Positions 7,759-15,299 of a DNA stretch of 24,886 bases are shown one piece after another. How positions within the stretch are numbered: the first letter of the stretch is position 1; each line of letters opens with the position of its first letter. Origin of the DNA: a virus. The notes beneath the pieces are model-generated. The model worked only from the letters and a program-made list of their open reading frames with translations, was not told the DNA's origin and did not search any database. The DNA lies in IMG/VR virus record IMGVR_UViG_3300025312_000961, positions 1 to 24,886 of that record; one strand, written 5' to 3'. The position numbers and the translations under genes are program-made.

Positions 7759-8757
7759 TCAACCCAGGTTGGCCCCAGGCTCCACCTCGACCGTAGGCCC
7801 CGGGGCTGCCGCAAGGCGCTCGCGCTCATGGGGACATTGACCGAAGCGATTTCGTGCCAGATTGCAGCTATGGCAGAGCACCTGGTACCCAGGGGGGAAG
7901 TGATTCTTTCGGAGCCAGATGTAAAAGTTTCGACCATCCGTCTTACTCCCCGTGATTTCCAGCCGGTGGGCCGCCCCGTTGTTATCTATGTGATCGATGC
8001 TGAGGAAATCGAGGTGCTCGGTACCGCAGCAGGCACATTTCTGACCACCATAGGCGTTGAGTATCTGGAGCTTGAGCTTCACATAGCCATTGCGCCTACG
8101 CTCTCGAACTTTATGCTCCTCACCCACCGATGAGTACACAGTCTCAGGTGGTCGCCCCACCCTCACTCCATAGTCCTCAAGACCGTGCGGACAACGATTC
8201 CGGTGCCCAAGAGCAAAATTACAATTCATACAAAGAAGCCTTAAGGTGACCGGATAACCGTTACGTTTTGCCCACGCCCGTAGGGCATCTCCACCCCTCG
8301 GGCCATCCCTATATCCACCTATATGATCCAAAGTCAACAGATCTTCCCTGTGCTCACCGCAGCATAAGCATCGACCACCGTAAGCCATAAACACTTCAGT
8401 CTTTACTTTGTGACGCATTTCTCCATGCTTCTCTCGAACCTTAGACAGATTTCTGTCCTCCCAGTCTTTGGCACGAGCCCTACAGGTGGCACACCTGGAA
8501 AACCCTGGCTCAGACAATTTCGTGCAGTCAGATCCAATGCAAAGCCCCTTAGCTTTCTTTGATTCTGTGGGTATTCTATTTGTGGCCTTGTACCCACGCA
8601 TATATGCCAAATGCTTTGAACACTTGACCTTACCTTCCTCGTGCGGTCTGTGGCAATCCTGAACCGAGCACTCGGTTGCCGGTTTGACTATGGCCTTACG
8701 TCTGTAGTACTTCAGTCGGCTTCGCTCTCGTTCTTTCGCTGGATCTTTGTATGGCAT
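7759..8757 (-). CDS. HNH endonuclease with two tandem HNH modules (homing-type)
   Basis: This encodes 332 residues starting MPYKDPAKERERSR, a typical opening of phage and homing HNH proteins, so I place the start at 8757 rather than at an upstream TTG. Two cysteine clusters lie near the N-terminus (C30/C35/C46 and C73/C78/C89/C92). Two HNH modules follow, at about residues 125-192 and 235-311. Each has AYGG, a CxC-C knuckle, a (T/S)(L/I)DHI active-site strand, a long insert, LLCMNCN or VLCHSCN, and a final CPH. The enzyme would nick or cut DNA with a metal ion bound by the histidine and asparagine. It sits alone between the capsid terminator and the neck genes and is visibly less GC-rich than its neighbours, which suggests lateral arrival. 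No Shine-Dalgarno sequence is visible. Confidence 0.85.
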   Translation of the reverse strand: MPYKDPAKERERSRLKYYRRKAIVKPATECSVQDCHRPHEEGKVKCSKHLAYMRGYKATNRIPTESKKAKGLCIGSDCTKLSEPGFSRCATCRARAKDWEDRNLSKVREKHGEMRHKVKTEVFMAYGGRCLCCGEHREDLLTLDHIGGYRDGPRGGDALRAWAKRNGYPVTLRLLCMNCNFALGHRNRCPHGLEDYGVRVGRPPETVYSSVGEEHKVRERRRNGYVKLKLQILNAYGGQKCACCGTEHLDFLSIDHIDNNGAAHRLEITGSKTDGRNFYIWLRKNHFPPGYQVLCHSCNLARNRFGQCPHERERLAAAPGPTVEVEPGANLG

Positions 8758-8799
8758 GAGTAAGTTTACAACAGTTTCACACAATACTCAACTCAAGAC

Positions 8800-8828
8800 A
8801 AAAAAAGAGCCGCGCTTTCGCACGGCCC
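8800..8828 (-). terminator. Rho-independent terminator after the major capsid gene
   Basis: The minus strand reads GGGCCGTGC-GAAA-GCGCGGCTC followed by seven T. All nine stem positions pair (two are G.U), and the loop is a GNRA tetraloop. It lies 20 bases after the capsid stop codon and separates the head transcript from the HNH gene. Confidence 0.88.
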
Positions 8829-8848
8829 TTTCGTATTTCGCCCTTCCT

Positions 8849-9943
8849 TCAGAAGGAACGAACTTGAGGAAAACGACCACCTTGCTCCGCCAGATTGCGC
8901 TGTTGGAACAGGTCGTCGTCCACGATGTTGAGCGGGTTCTGCTTCGGGTTCGCTGCCTCGTAGGCCGCGTCGTACATCTTGAGCTGCACGGCAGACCCGA
9001 CGTTCGCGATCACGGCCCCGAAGTTCGAGTACACGTGGAACGTCACGATGTTGCTGCGCCGGTCAATGAATAGCTTGTACGGTGCGCCCCCGTAGTCGAG
9101 TACCCCGTTCTTCCCGAGGAACTTCTCGTCTGCGAACAGCCAGAGGTTCCCGGGTTTGAACACGTCCTGCTTGGTCGTCACGACGGTCGCGACGCCCGTC
9201 CACATGGGCTCACGATAGCCCTCGCGGAACACTTGGCCACGCAGCTGGTCGCCCTGTTCGAGCGCTTGCAACGAGTCCAACGTGTTGTAGTCGAACTGCG
9301 TGATCATGACCTTGGAAGGCTTGATCCGGTTCGACTGGTTCTGCTTCGCGCGGGTCAGGGACAGGCTGTTGAGCGGGTTGATGATGCCCGCCGTCAGGGC
9401 GCCCCCAGTGGCCGAGACTCCAAACACGCTCCCGCCGCCGAACACCGCCTTGTACGCCGCGTTGGCGTCGACGAAGTCGATGGCCCGCTTGACGTTCTGG
9501 AGCATGTAGAGGTCATGCTGATCCCCGATCGCCTTGATGGCGTAGTCGTACACCATCTGCATGATGGGGTAGTTGTACACCAACAGCTCCTGCTCCGCGA
9601 TTTCGAACTCCCGGGACTTGAGCATGTGGAAAGACATCGGGACGCGGGGCGCCCGGATGATCTGGCCACGACCCGGTCCACGGAAGTCCGTGATCGCGGC
9701 GGCCGCGTTGGTGTCGAGGTTCACGATGTAGTACATCGTGTCGTTCTCCAGGTTGACCTGACACTCCTCGGGGCGGATCGGCTTCTGCGGGACAATGGTG
9801 TTGAACACCATGTCTTCACGCAGGCGATCGGCCACGAAGTTGTCGCCCACCCGGGTTACTTGACCGGCGTCCTGTCCCAGCTTCTGCAAGAAGTTCTGGT
9901 TATAGACGACCGGCGGGATTCCGTCGAGATTTCTCCAGTCCAT
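8849..9943 (-). CDS. Major capsid protein (probable HK97 fold)
   Basis: This encodes 364 residues with a strong ribosome binding site (AAGGAG, nine bases before the ATG), fitting very high late expression. It follows the protease and small head genes and ends at a strong terminator, the classic position of the major head protein. The sequence fits capsid proteins: an N-terminal arm, a middle rich in long helices (SREFEIAEQELLVYNYPIMQ and a following helix with ALVKRAIDFVDANAAYKAV-like spacing), a segment KVMITQFDYNTLDSLQ, and a C-terminal beta region with NIVTFHVYSNFGAVIANVG. Subunits would build the icosahedral head. The fold is inferred from position, size and general pattern rather than from a diagnostic motif. 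Confidence 0.78.
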   Translation of the reverse strand: MDWRNLDGIPPVVYNQNFLQKLGQDAGQVTRVGDNFVADRLREDMVFNTIVPQKPIRPEECQVNLENDTMYYIVNLDTNAAAAITDFRGPGRGQIIRAPRVPMSFHMLKSREFEIAEQELLVYNYPIMQMVYDYAIKAIGDQHDLYMLQNVKRAIDFVDANAAYKAVFGGGSVFGVSATGGALTAGIINPLNSLSLTRAKQNQSNRIKPSKVMITQFDYNTLDSLQALEQGDQLRGQVFREGYREPMWTGVATVVTTKQDVFKPGNLWLFADEKFLGKNGVLDYGGAPYKLFIDRRSNIVTFHVYSNFGAVIANVGSAVQLKMYDAAYEAANPKQNPLNIVDDDLFQQRNLAEQGGRFPQVRSF

Positions 9944-9970
9944 TTGATTTATCTCCTTGTGTCGTCTTGT

Positions 9971-10537
9971 TTACAGGATTTCGATGTCCATGACGCTGCG
10001 GCGGTCCTGGGTGTACGGAGGCCGCACGACCCTGGCGACACGCAGCGGATTCGCCCCAGCATCACCCGTCAGGTTGGCCTGGACGATCGCGCCATCGACA
10101 GTGCCACCGTCCGTATCGGCCGGGACCAAGGGGCAAACCCCGATCCTGTGGATCACCTGGGCCGCGTCCTCGATGTAGCGGCACAGGGTCAAGAGGTCAC
10201 CTGCCGCATACGTGATGGCCCCGTCGGCCCCATCCTTGGTCGCGAAGACCGAGGTCTGGCACGTGGCGCCCTTGTGCGCCAGCACCGTGAGGCGACGACC
10301 CGACTGCACATCCATCCGGCCCTTGTCGACCAGCAGGGGATAGGCAATCGAAAGCGTCTGGATCTGGGTGGCGTCGGCACGGAACAGCGCCTGGGAAACA
10401 TTGAGTCCCAACCATTCCCCTTCGATCGGGCATCCCGTGTTCAGGGGATCGAGCGAAAGCCCCGCGTCCGCTGGAAACGAGAGCCGCTGAGAGTACGTCA
10501 GGCCGGGCTCCACGATTGTGAACATTCCGAATCTCAT
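9971..10537 (-). CDS. Probable head decoration or minor capsid protein
   Basis: This encodes 188 residues with AAGGAG placed seven bases before the ATG, as strong as that of the capsid gene that follows after 27 bases, so abundant expression in step with the capsid is likely. The sequence is beta-rich (QTLSIAYPLLVDKGRMDVQ, GRRLTVLAHKGATCQTSVF) and ends with a basic stretch RRSVMDIEIL. Small beta proteins next to the major capsid gene in many phages are cement or decoration proteins that bind the outer head surface. That role is inferred from position and expression strength; no family was recognised. Confidence 0.55.
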   Translation of the reverse strand: MRFGMFTIVEPGLTYSQRLSFPADAGLSLDPLNTGCPIEGEWLGLNVSQALFRADATQIQTLSIAYPLLVDKGRMDVQSGRRLTVLAHKGATCQTSVFATKDGADGAITYAAGDLLTLCRYIEDAAQVIHRIGVCPLVPADTDGGTVDGAIVQANLTGDAGANPLRVARVVRPPYTQDRRSVMDIEIL

Positions 10538-10559
10538 GATTCGTCTCCTTTTTTGTTGA

Positions 10560-10904
10560 TTAGCTTTGTAAGAAGCTCATGAGCCCGGTCCCGTGATCTT
10601 GGCCCTGGGCTCCTGGTTGACGATGGAGCGTGTGGCCACGATCCTCCTGCATGTCCGCGAGCTTCTGCTCGAGCTGGAGGTCCTGGTCACTCTTCTGTTC
10701 CAACTCCGCGACCTTTTCGGGCATCTCGCCCATGGGGAGCCGGCCGGCCGACGCCAGCTTGATGGTCAGGTCCCGGGCCGCCACCTGGTGGGCGAGGTCT
10801 TCGTTCTGGGCAGCCAATTGGCCAATGACCTCTTGGGATACCCGGAGCTGTTCCCCCGCTACCTTGAGTAGCCCTCGAACTTCTTCCATATTCAGCTTGT
10901 CCAT
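10560..10904 (-). CDS. Small coiled-coil protein, scaffold or head-assembly candidate
   Basis: This encodes 114 residues from the ATG at 10904, chosen because AAGGA lies eight bases upstream; ATGs at 10913 and 10961 are in frame but have poorer ribosome sites. The sequence is almost all helix with heptad character (MEEVRGLLKVAGEQLRVSQE, then a region around VAELEQKSDQDLQLEQKLAD), followed by a glutamine- and histidine-rich tail ending GLMSFLQS. Helical, charged, coiled-coil proteins just before the major capsid gene often act as internal scaffold or as assembly chaperones. This is an inference from composition and position. The 205 bases upstream contain no other gene that I can support, only a small palindrome and a GC-rich hairpin. 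Confidence 0.5.
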   Translation of the reverse strand: MDKLNMEEVRGLLKVAGEQLRVSQEVIGQLAAQNEDLAHQVAARDLTIKLASAGRLPMGEMPEKVAELEQKSDQDLQLEQKLADMQEDRGHTLHRQPGAQGQDHGTGLMSFLQS

Positions 10905-11065
10905 GTCGATCATCCTTATGGTCTCGTTGTTGTGGCACGGCAGATCCTCCACGGGCACCATGCCCTAGGATCAACTGGTTCACCGCCTCCACGTCCTTGA
11001 AAGGACTCGGCGACGAAGTGCTTACCTTTGTTCTACACCATCGCGGCCCAACAATACAAATGCGA

Positions 11066-11088
11066 AAGGCCGGAATTACCCGGCCCTT
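11066..11088 (-). terminator. Weak terminator-like hairpin
   Basis: On the minus strand CCGGCC and GGCCGG arms (plus-strand 68-73 and 80-85 of this hundred) pair around a six-base loop, followed by TTTCGCATTTG. The stem is GC-rich but the U-tract is broken, so it may only attenuate transcription between the 123-residue gene and the coiled-coil gene. Confidence 0.35.
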
Positions 11089-11109
11089 CGGAACGATTGC
11101 AGCAGAAGT

Positions 11110-11481
11110 TCAGGAACGCATCAGGCCAGCCAATACCCCTCGGCCCGGCCCGGACGCCACCTTCCCGATGGACCTGGGGATTTGGAGCGATCCCTTGGCC
11201 TGGGGGAGCACCTGGCCGACGAACTCGCGGGCCTGGTCGTGGACATCCTGGCGATTGAACCCCAGGGGGCTGTTGAGCATCCGGAGGTTCGCCGCCGCCA
11301 TCGCGGGGGTCGTGGGGAGCTTCTCCGCCACCTTGTCCAAGAGCTCCGCGGTCTTGCCGAGCTCTTGGACGAATCCCGCGACATCGAACTCGACCTCTTG
11401 GCCTTGGCCCGAGGGCTCGGGAGTACCGTCAGCTCCACGCTGCCCGGCCATACCCTTCAGGATGTCTTCGAAGGCCGGCAC
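11110..11481 (-). CDS. Small head-region protein, function unknown
   Basis: This encodes 123 residues from a GTG that lies directly after the stop of the preceding gene (TAAC-GTG), with AAAGG about ten bases upstream. After a short glycine- and glutamine-rich stretch (residues about 12-28) comes a helical core (DVAGFVQELGKTAELLDKVA), then QDVHDQAREFVGQVLPQAKG and a glycine-rich basic end. There is no membrane segment or motif. It is one of three small mostly helical proteins between protease and capsid, a position where scaffold components, core proteins or capsid accessory factors are usually encoded. No specific function can be supported. Confidence 0.45.
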   Translation of the reverse strand: MPAFEDILKGMAGQRGADGTPEPSGQGQEVEFDVAGFVQELGKTAELLDKVAEKLPTTPAMAAANLRMLNSPLGFNRQDVHDQAREFVGQVLPQAKGSLQIPRSIGKVASGPGRGVLAGLMRS

Positions 11482-11482
11482 G

Positions 11483-11833
11483 TTAGGCCGCCTTTCCGAT
11501 CACTTCCTGGAAACGCCCCACGAGGTACTGACGAGCCGCTTCCGCGGTCTTCTCGTAACGGCTCAGCTCGCTGATGATCGCGTGGGCGATGACTCGACCC
11601 TGGGCGTCGGCTTCGACCAGCTGGGCCGAGAAGTCCTCGTCCTCCGAGGCTGTCTTCTGGGCTTCCATTTCCTCGTCGAAGATATCGCCTGCGGGCGTTT
11701 CGTCGAGGATCTGCTCCACCACCGCGACCCCTTCCTCACCGTACTCCTCGCGGATGTCCTCCGCGGCCTTCATGAGGCCTTCGAACGTGGCGTCGTTGTG
11801 GGCTCCATAGATCTCAAAAATGTAGTCGTTCAT
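11483..11833 (-). CDS. Small acidic helical protein, scaffold or core candidate
   Basis: This encodes 116 residues, strongly acidic in the middle (DIREEYGEEGVAVVEQILDE, FDEEMEAQKTASEDEDFSAQ), with a helical C-terminus (HAIISELSRYEKTAEAARQY). The ATG at 11833 is preceded by AGGAGTAAGGA. It starts five bases after the protease stop, so the two are co-transcribed and probably produced together. Acidic helical proteins encoded right behind prohead proteases are frequent scaffold or core proteins, and some are cleaved by the protease during maturation. The role is inferred; the sequence itself shows only composition and secondary-structure tendency. Confidence 0.5.
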   Translation of the reverse strand: MNDYIFEIYGAHNDATFEGLMKAAEDIREEYGEEGVAVVEQILDETPAGDIFDEEMEAQKTASEDEDFSAQLVEADAQGRVIAHAIISELSRYEKTAEAARQYLVGRFQEVIGKAA

Positions 11834-11838
11834 CGTCC

Positions 11839-13245
11839 TTACTCCTGCAAAACGGTTAATGTTGGAAGGTAACCCCCGCGAACCAATGCCTCGAAAACGT
11901 CCCGTGGCTGATCCACTTGCGCTGCCTTCGTTACCAACGGTATATCACGACCCAGTACCCGCGTCAAGGTTCCGGCATCCCGGTGGACCCATCGGGCTGC
12001 CGTGCCATCCAGTAGATACTGCTCCGCGGTCTTGCGGTAGGCTCCATACCCATAGTGGATAGATTCCGGGATCCCCTGGCTACCGCCAGATGCCCGTTTC
12101 ACCATGCCGCCAGGCCGATCCAGCCGGTTGGAGAACGCCGGGATATAGATGGATCGGCCACCAACGTCGTCGAGCCAATCCCCGGGACCCAAGGGTACGA
12201 AAGGCCATGGCATCTCGGCCACCACGTCATAGATAGGAAAGGTGGAACGTGACTCCATGGCCATCGAGGCGGCGGCCGCCTTACCCTCCCGGGCAAACTG
12301 AAGGGCTGCGAACTCATGGGGTCGCAACAGAATCCCCAGGCCCGTGAGGGCCGAGAACACGTTGACCAACGGGTTGGACGCCGCCTTCATGAGCTTTCGC
12401 AAGGATAGATCAGGGTCTTGGTCTGTCCGGAGGGTCGCGGCGTATTCCCCTTTTCTCAACACCCGGAGCCCACCCATGGGGGTCATGGGGATCTGCTTCA
12501 TGATGTCGGCTACTTTCAATTCAGGGAGTTCCTCCGCCACTTTCATCAAAACCCTGGCGGCACGATCCGCTGGACTGGAGACCAAGGAGATGTCGTGGAA
12601 CACCGGATACTTGTTGAACATCCTGACTCGACGACCGTCAGGCAGGATTTCAAGCCGGTGGTTCTTGAGATGATCACAGTATTGCAAGACGTTCGTGGCC
12701 TTGTTTCCACAGATCGAGCAAGAATCGTGCGGAACTCGAGTACCCATCGATACGGCTGGAAGCTCTCCTTGTTCCAGGGCGTCGGCAAAGTAGGGAGCCC
12801 CCTCGTCGCGTAGCCTCTGGAGGTTAAACTTGGCGATCAACTCGACCCGGCCCATCGGAGTGCTGTAAGCCGAGAGCAAGACCCGGCCAGTCCAACGGTC
12901 AGGTGAGTTCCGGTGATGCACGTACCCCTGGGCCTTCTTCTCAAAAGACTTGAACCCCCAGGCGGCGCTCTTGTCCATCGGGACCAGGTCTTCCAACAGG
13001 AACGAATCGGCCTTTCGGTTGGGACCCCAGACCTCATCGGTGCCGAGCGCATGGATCAACAGGGTGTACCACCCCTCCTCGGGCTTGGCCTTGTTGATGA
13101 AGCTCTGGAGCGCGGGCACGTGGGCAAGGCTTGAGGCCACCTTGTCCATCGAGCCCCCGTGGCCAAACAGCGGCTCGACCGGCCGCTCATCCGGCCGAAC
13201 ACACCAAGGTTCGAAGACCTTGCCCTCGACCGCGAACGATTCCAT
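11839..13245 (-). CDS. Prohead (capsid maturation) serine protease, U35-like, with zinc-finger insertion
   Basis: This encodes 468 residues; AGGAA lies seven bases before the ATG. The protease part covers about residues 55-235: YVHHRNSPDRWTGRVLLSAY contains the likely catalytic His (H110 or H111), PAVSMGTRVP the nucleophile Ser166, and FHDISLVSSPADRAARV matches the strand ending the U35 prohead protease fold (usually EVSLVTFPANPEA). Between the last two lies C176-x2-C179 and C190-x-H192, a probable zinc site absent from HK97-type enzymes. The 230-residue C-terminal region, with KRASGGSQGIPESIHYGYG, may be an internal scaffold or core domain. The enzyme would process scaffold and capsid N-termini before DNA packaging. 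The position before the capsid gene supports the call. Confidence 0.75.
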   Translation of the reverse strand: MESFAVEGKVFEPWCVRPDERPVEPLFGHGGSMDKVASSLAHVPALQSFINKAKPEEGWYTLLIHALGTDEVWGPNRKADSFLLEDLVPMDKSAAWGFKSFEKKAQGYVHHRNSPDRWTGRVLLSAYSTPMGRVELIAKFNLQRLRDEGAPYFADALEQGELPAVSMGTRVPHDSCSICGNKATNVLQYCDHLKNHRLEILPDGRRVRMFNKYPVFHDISLVSSPADRAARVLMKVAEELPELKVADIMKQIPMTPMGGLRVLRKGEYAATLRTDQDPDLSLRKLMKAASNPLVNVFSALTGLGILLRPHEFAALQFAREGKAAAASMAMESRSTFPIYDVVAEMPWPFVPLGPGDWLDDVGGRSIYIPAFSNRLDRPGGMVKRASGGSQGIPESIHYGYGAYRKTAEQYLLDGTAARWVHRDAGTLTRVLGRDIPLVTKAAQVDQPRDVFEALVRGGYLPTLTVLQE

Positions 13246-13248
13246 CGG

Positions 13249-13629
13249 TTATTTCCTGAAGAACTTGGGACCCGCGGACTCGACGTCTCGCAACGTCTTG
13301 ATGGTTTCGTGGCTGTAGGCGCCGGGCGACTGGACCAGCTTGTGGACCAGGTTCCACGAAGCAATGGGGTCCTTGGCTACCGAGGGGCTATGGCGCAGGA
13401 CCCCCTCGTAGTATTTCTCGGCCAGTTTCTTGTCTTTGGGTGGAAGGTTCTTATACTGCTCACCCCCATGCTCCTGCATGGCGGCAAAGCCCTTCTTCTT
13501 ACTCGGCTTCCCGGCCCGCCAGGCCAACAACGCGGCCGCCGGCAGGGCCGCCGCAACCCCGAGGCGCACGAGCCCTTGGGTCACGTGGCCGCCAGTCGAC
13601 ATCTCGGACGATCGTTTCGCCAGGCTCAT
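13249..13629 (-). CDS. Small membrane-anchored or hydrophobic head-region protein
   Basis: This encodes 126 residues whose ATG overlaps the previous stop (ATGA). Residues about 19-40 form one hydrophobic helix (GLVRLGVAAALPAAALLAWR), followed by a basic stretch (KPSKKKGF) that would stay on the cytoplasmic side. The rest is a soluble, charged domain (KDKKLAEKYYEGVLRHSPSV, then KTLRDVESAGPKFFRK). It is therefore either a single-pass membrane protein or a virion protein with a buried hydrophobic helix. It lies between a 389-residue unknown and the prohead protease and ends three bases before the protease ATG. No family was recognised. Confidence 0.5.
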   Translation of the reverse strand: MSLAKRSSEMSTGGHVTQGLVRLGVAAALPAAALLAWRAGKPSKKKGFAAMQEHGGEQYKNLPPKDKKLAEKYYEGVLRHSPSVAKDPIASWNLVHKLVQSPGAYSHETIKTLRDVESAGPKFFRK

Positions 13630-14795
13630 GCCATACTCCCGATAGTGTCGCGCAAGGCTTTGATCCGCTGGTACCGCTCCAGAAATGGACTCGTGATCCC
13701 TTGCTTTATCCCCCGGGCCGCCGCGGCCCCAGGGCGAAGTTTACCGCCTTCAAGCAGATTCTTGGCTCCCTCGACCGCGGTCCCCAGCACCACGCCGGAT
13801 CGAATGTCCTTCCGTAGCCCCAGGGGGGTCATCTGGCGGAACTCTTCCCCTGCCCCCCGGGCCGTCGCGCCCACGAGCCCCACGCCTTTACCAGTAGCAC
13901 GGGCAACCTGACGAGTCGTATGCCCCGGGACCTTCAGGATCTTGGCCGCCATGTCCTTGACCCCCGCGAGCTTCTGGTGTTCCGCTTCCTTGGCCCTGTA
14001 CCCCTGGACCAAGGTGTTGAGGTCCATCAGCCCCTGGACAATGGGATGCCCCTGGTCCAACTGTCCCGAGGTTACCTCGACGTCCAGATGCTCCAACCGT
14101 GGGAGCAGACCCTTGGCTACAGCACCATAGTCTTCCGCCAGCTTTTCAACCGCCGGGCCCCCGAGGCAACAGATCGCGGCCGCCAGGAATTCGACCTGAT
14201 CTTCCTCAGACGCCAGCTTGCCCCATTCCTCCTTGACCCCATGGAGACGACTCCGCACCTTGGCCTCCAGGTACTCGATCTCGCCTGCCAACGACGCGAG
14301 TTTCTCAACCCGTTGGTTCTCTTGGATCAACCGGTTGGGTTCCGGCTCAAGCTCCGCGGTCTTGACGACTTCGACCGGCCGATCGGTCCGCTGGGCCACG
14401 AGGATCTGGACATAGTCGGGAATCAGGTGAAGCTGGTGGTAGGCACCGAAATCCAACAGATCAGACCCTTGCTTCGCGAGATCCTGCGGTTCGTCCTCCA
14501 GCCCCATGGCCATGACCACCCCCTCGACCGTCGCGACGGGGAAAGTGAACAACTGGTCGCTCGACGTCTTGGACATCGTGGCGTTGATCTGGTGGTTCGA
14601 CAGTTCCACGACCCGGTGGATCTGCTCGGCCGAAAACCCGGCCCCACGGGCCAACAGGGCGATCGATACGTTGGGATCAACCTGACCCTCGAGATAAGCG
14701 TCCGCTACCTTGGCGGCCATGCCCTCGTACATCAAGGGGGTGGCTTTCGCTGGTATACTGACGAAATCGAGAACTGACGACGCCTTCTTGATCAT
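13626..14795 (-). CDS. Probable structural protein of the head cluster, function unknown
   Basis: This encodes 389 residues from the ATG at 14795; a GTG at 14804 in the same frame is also possible. The protein is mainly helical. A coiled-coil tendency is clear at about residues 160-195 (NRLIQENQRVEKLASLAGEI), and the last 110 residues are basic and glycine-rich (RQVARATGKGVGLVGATARG). It is the first gene of the head operon, where a portal is often found. The length is short for a portal and I see no portal-like pattern, so I do not call it one. An internal head or core protein is a reasonable alternative. Its start region resembles that of the gene at 7700 (TGGTAnnGTGGAGTC before the ATG). 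Confidence 0.45.
   Translation of the reverse strand: MIKKASSVLDFVSIPAKATPLMYEGMAAKVADAYLEGQVDPNVSIALLARGAGFSAEQIHRVVELSNHQINATMSKTSSDQLFTFPVATVEGVVMAMGLEDEPQDLAKQGSDLLDFGAYHQLHLIPDYVQILVAQRTDRPVEVVKTAELEPEPNRLIQENQRVEKLASLAGEIEYLEAKVRSRLHGVKEEWGKLASEEDQVEFLAAAICCLGGPAVEKLAEDYGAVAKGLLPRLEHLDVEVTSGQLDQGHPIVQGLMDLNTLVQGYRAKEAEHQKLAGVKDMAAKILKVPGHTTRQVARATGKGVGLVGATARGAGEEFRQMTPLGLRKDIRSGVVLGTAVEGAKNLLEGGKLRPGAAAARGIKQGITSPFLERYQRIKALRDTIGSMA
14751..14759 (+). promoter_or_regulatory. Candidate extended -10 promoter for the plus-strand gene
   Basis: TGGTATACT matches TGn plus TATACT (five of six to TATAAT) on the plus strand, about 50 bases before the first ATG of the only plus-strand gene. No -35 hexamer is evident. 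It lies inside the start of the head-cluster gene on the other strand, so the two would be divergently transcribed across each other. Confidence 0.4.
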
Positions 14796-14810
14796 CGACT
14801 CCACAGTACC

Positions 14811-15299
14811 ATGAGCCAGCCGATCGTGCCAATAGCCCGAAAATCAAGGGCACGGGTCCGGACCATCATGACGGACACCGACCGGCCCACGAGACAACTC
14901 AATGACGGGGTCTTGATCGCCACGATGGACTCGACCACGTGGTATGAAATGTACCGGGAACTTCAACAAATCAAACTATTGTTGGGTATCTCGTCCCTCG
15001 ACCTCAGGTGCCAGGGGGACGAACTCGTGTTCCTGATCGACCTCTTGATGACCAACATGATCAAGCAATTGGATCTCACGCAACTTTGCAGCCTGTTGGC
15101 CGGAACCTCGCGGGTAGACTTCACGATATTGCAGCGGTACTGGGGGATGCCCCACCAGCCCCACCAGGTGGCGGCCAAGCTATTCAACCTCTTGACCCAA
15201 GGGCCCAACCAGATGATCGACAAGTTCGCCACCCTGGCGATCGTGAACCTCAGGTCCATGGACTCGAGAGTACCACTCCAGGTTCCAATCAGCCGTTAG
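14811..15299 (+). CDS. Lone plus-strand gene, function unknown
   Basis: This encodes 162 residues, or 143 if translation begins at the ATG at 14868; neither start has a clear Shine-Dalgarno. Codon choice is strongly GC-ending and the protein composition is normal (TTWYEMYRELQQIKLLLGIS, QGDELVFLIDLLMTNMIKQL), unlike the opposite strand, so this is the real coding frame. The product looks all-helical and soluble and I recognise no domain. It is divergent from the head operon and convergent with the winged-helix gene, overlapping its end by 11 bases. This isolated orientation is typical of early or regulatory genes inserted among late genes, but that is inference. A promoter-like TGGTATACT lies upstream. 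Confidence 0.6.
   Translation: MSQPIVPIARKSRARVRTIMTDTDRPTRQLNDGVLIATMDSTTWYEMYRELQQIKLLLGISSLDLRCQGDELVFLIDLLMTNMIKQLDLTQLCSLLAGTSRVDFTILQRYWGMPHQPHQVAAKLFNLLTQGPNQMIDKFATLAIVNLRSMDSRVPLQVPISR

Noticed and set aside
9233-10582. Plus-strand open frame of 449 codons opposite the capsid and decoration genes
   Set aside because: It spans the intergenic region and two genes with strong ribosome sites on the other strand; composition is that of an antisense shadow.
14963-15259. Minus-strand open frame of 98 codons opposite the lone plus-strand gene
   Set aside because: Composition is tryptophan- and cysteine-rich and irregular, whereas the plus strand shows GC-ending codons and a normal helical protein, so the plus frame was chosen.
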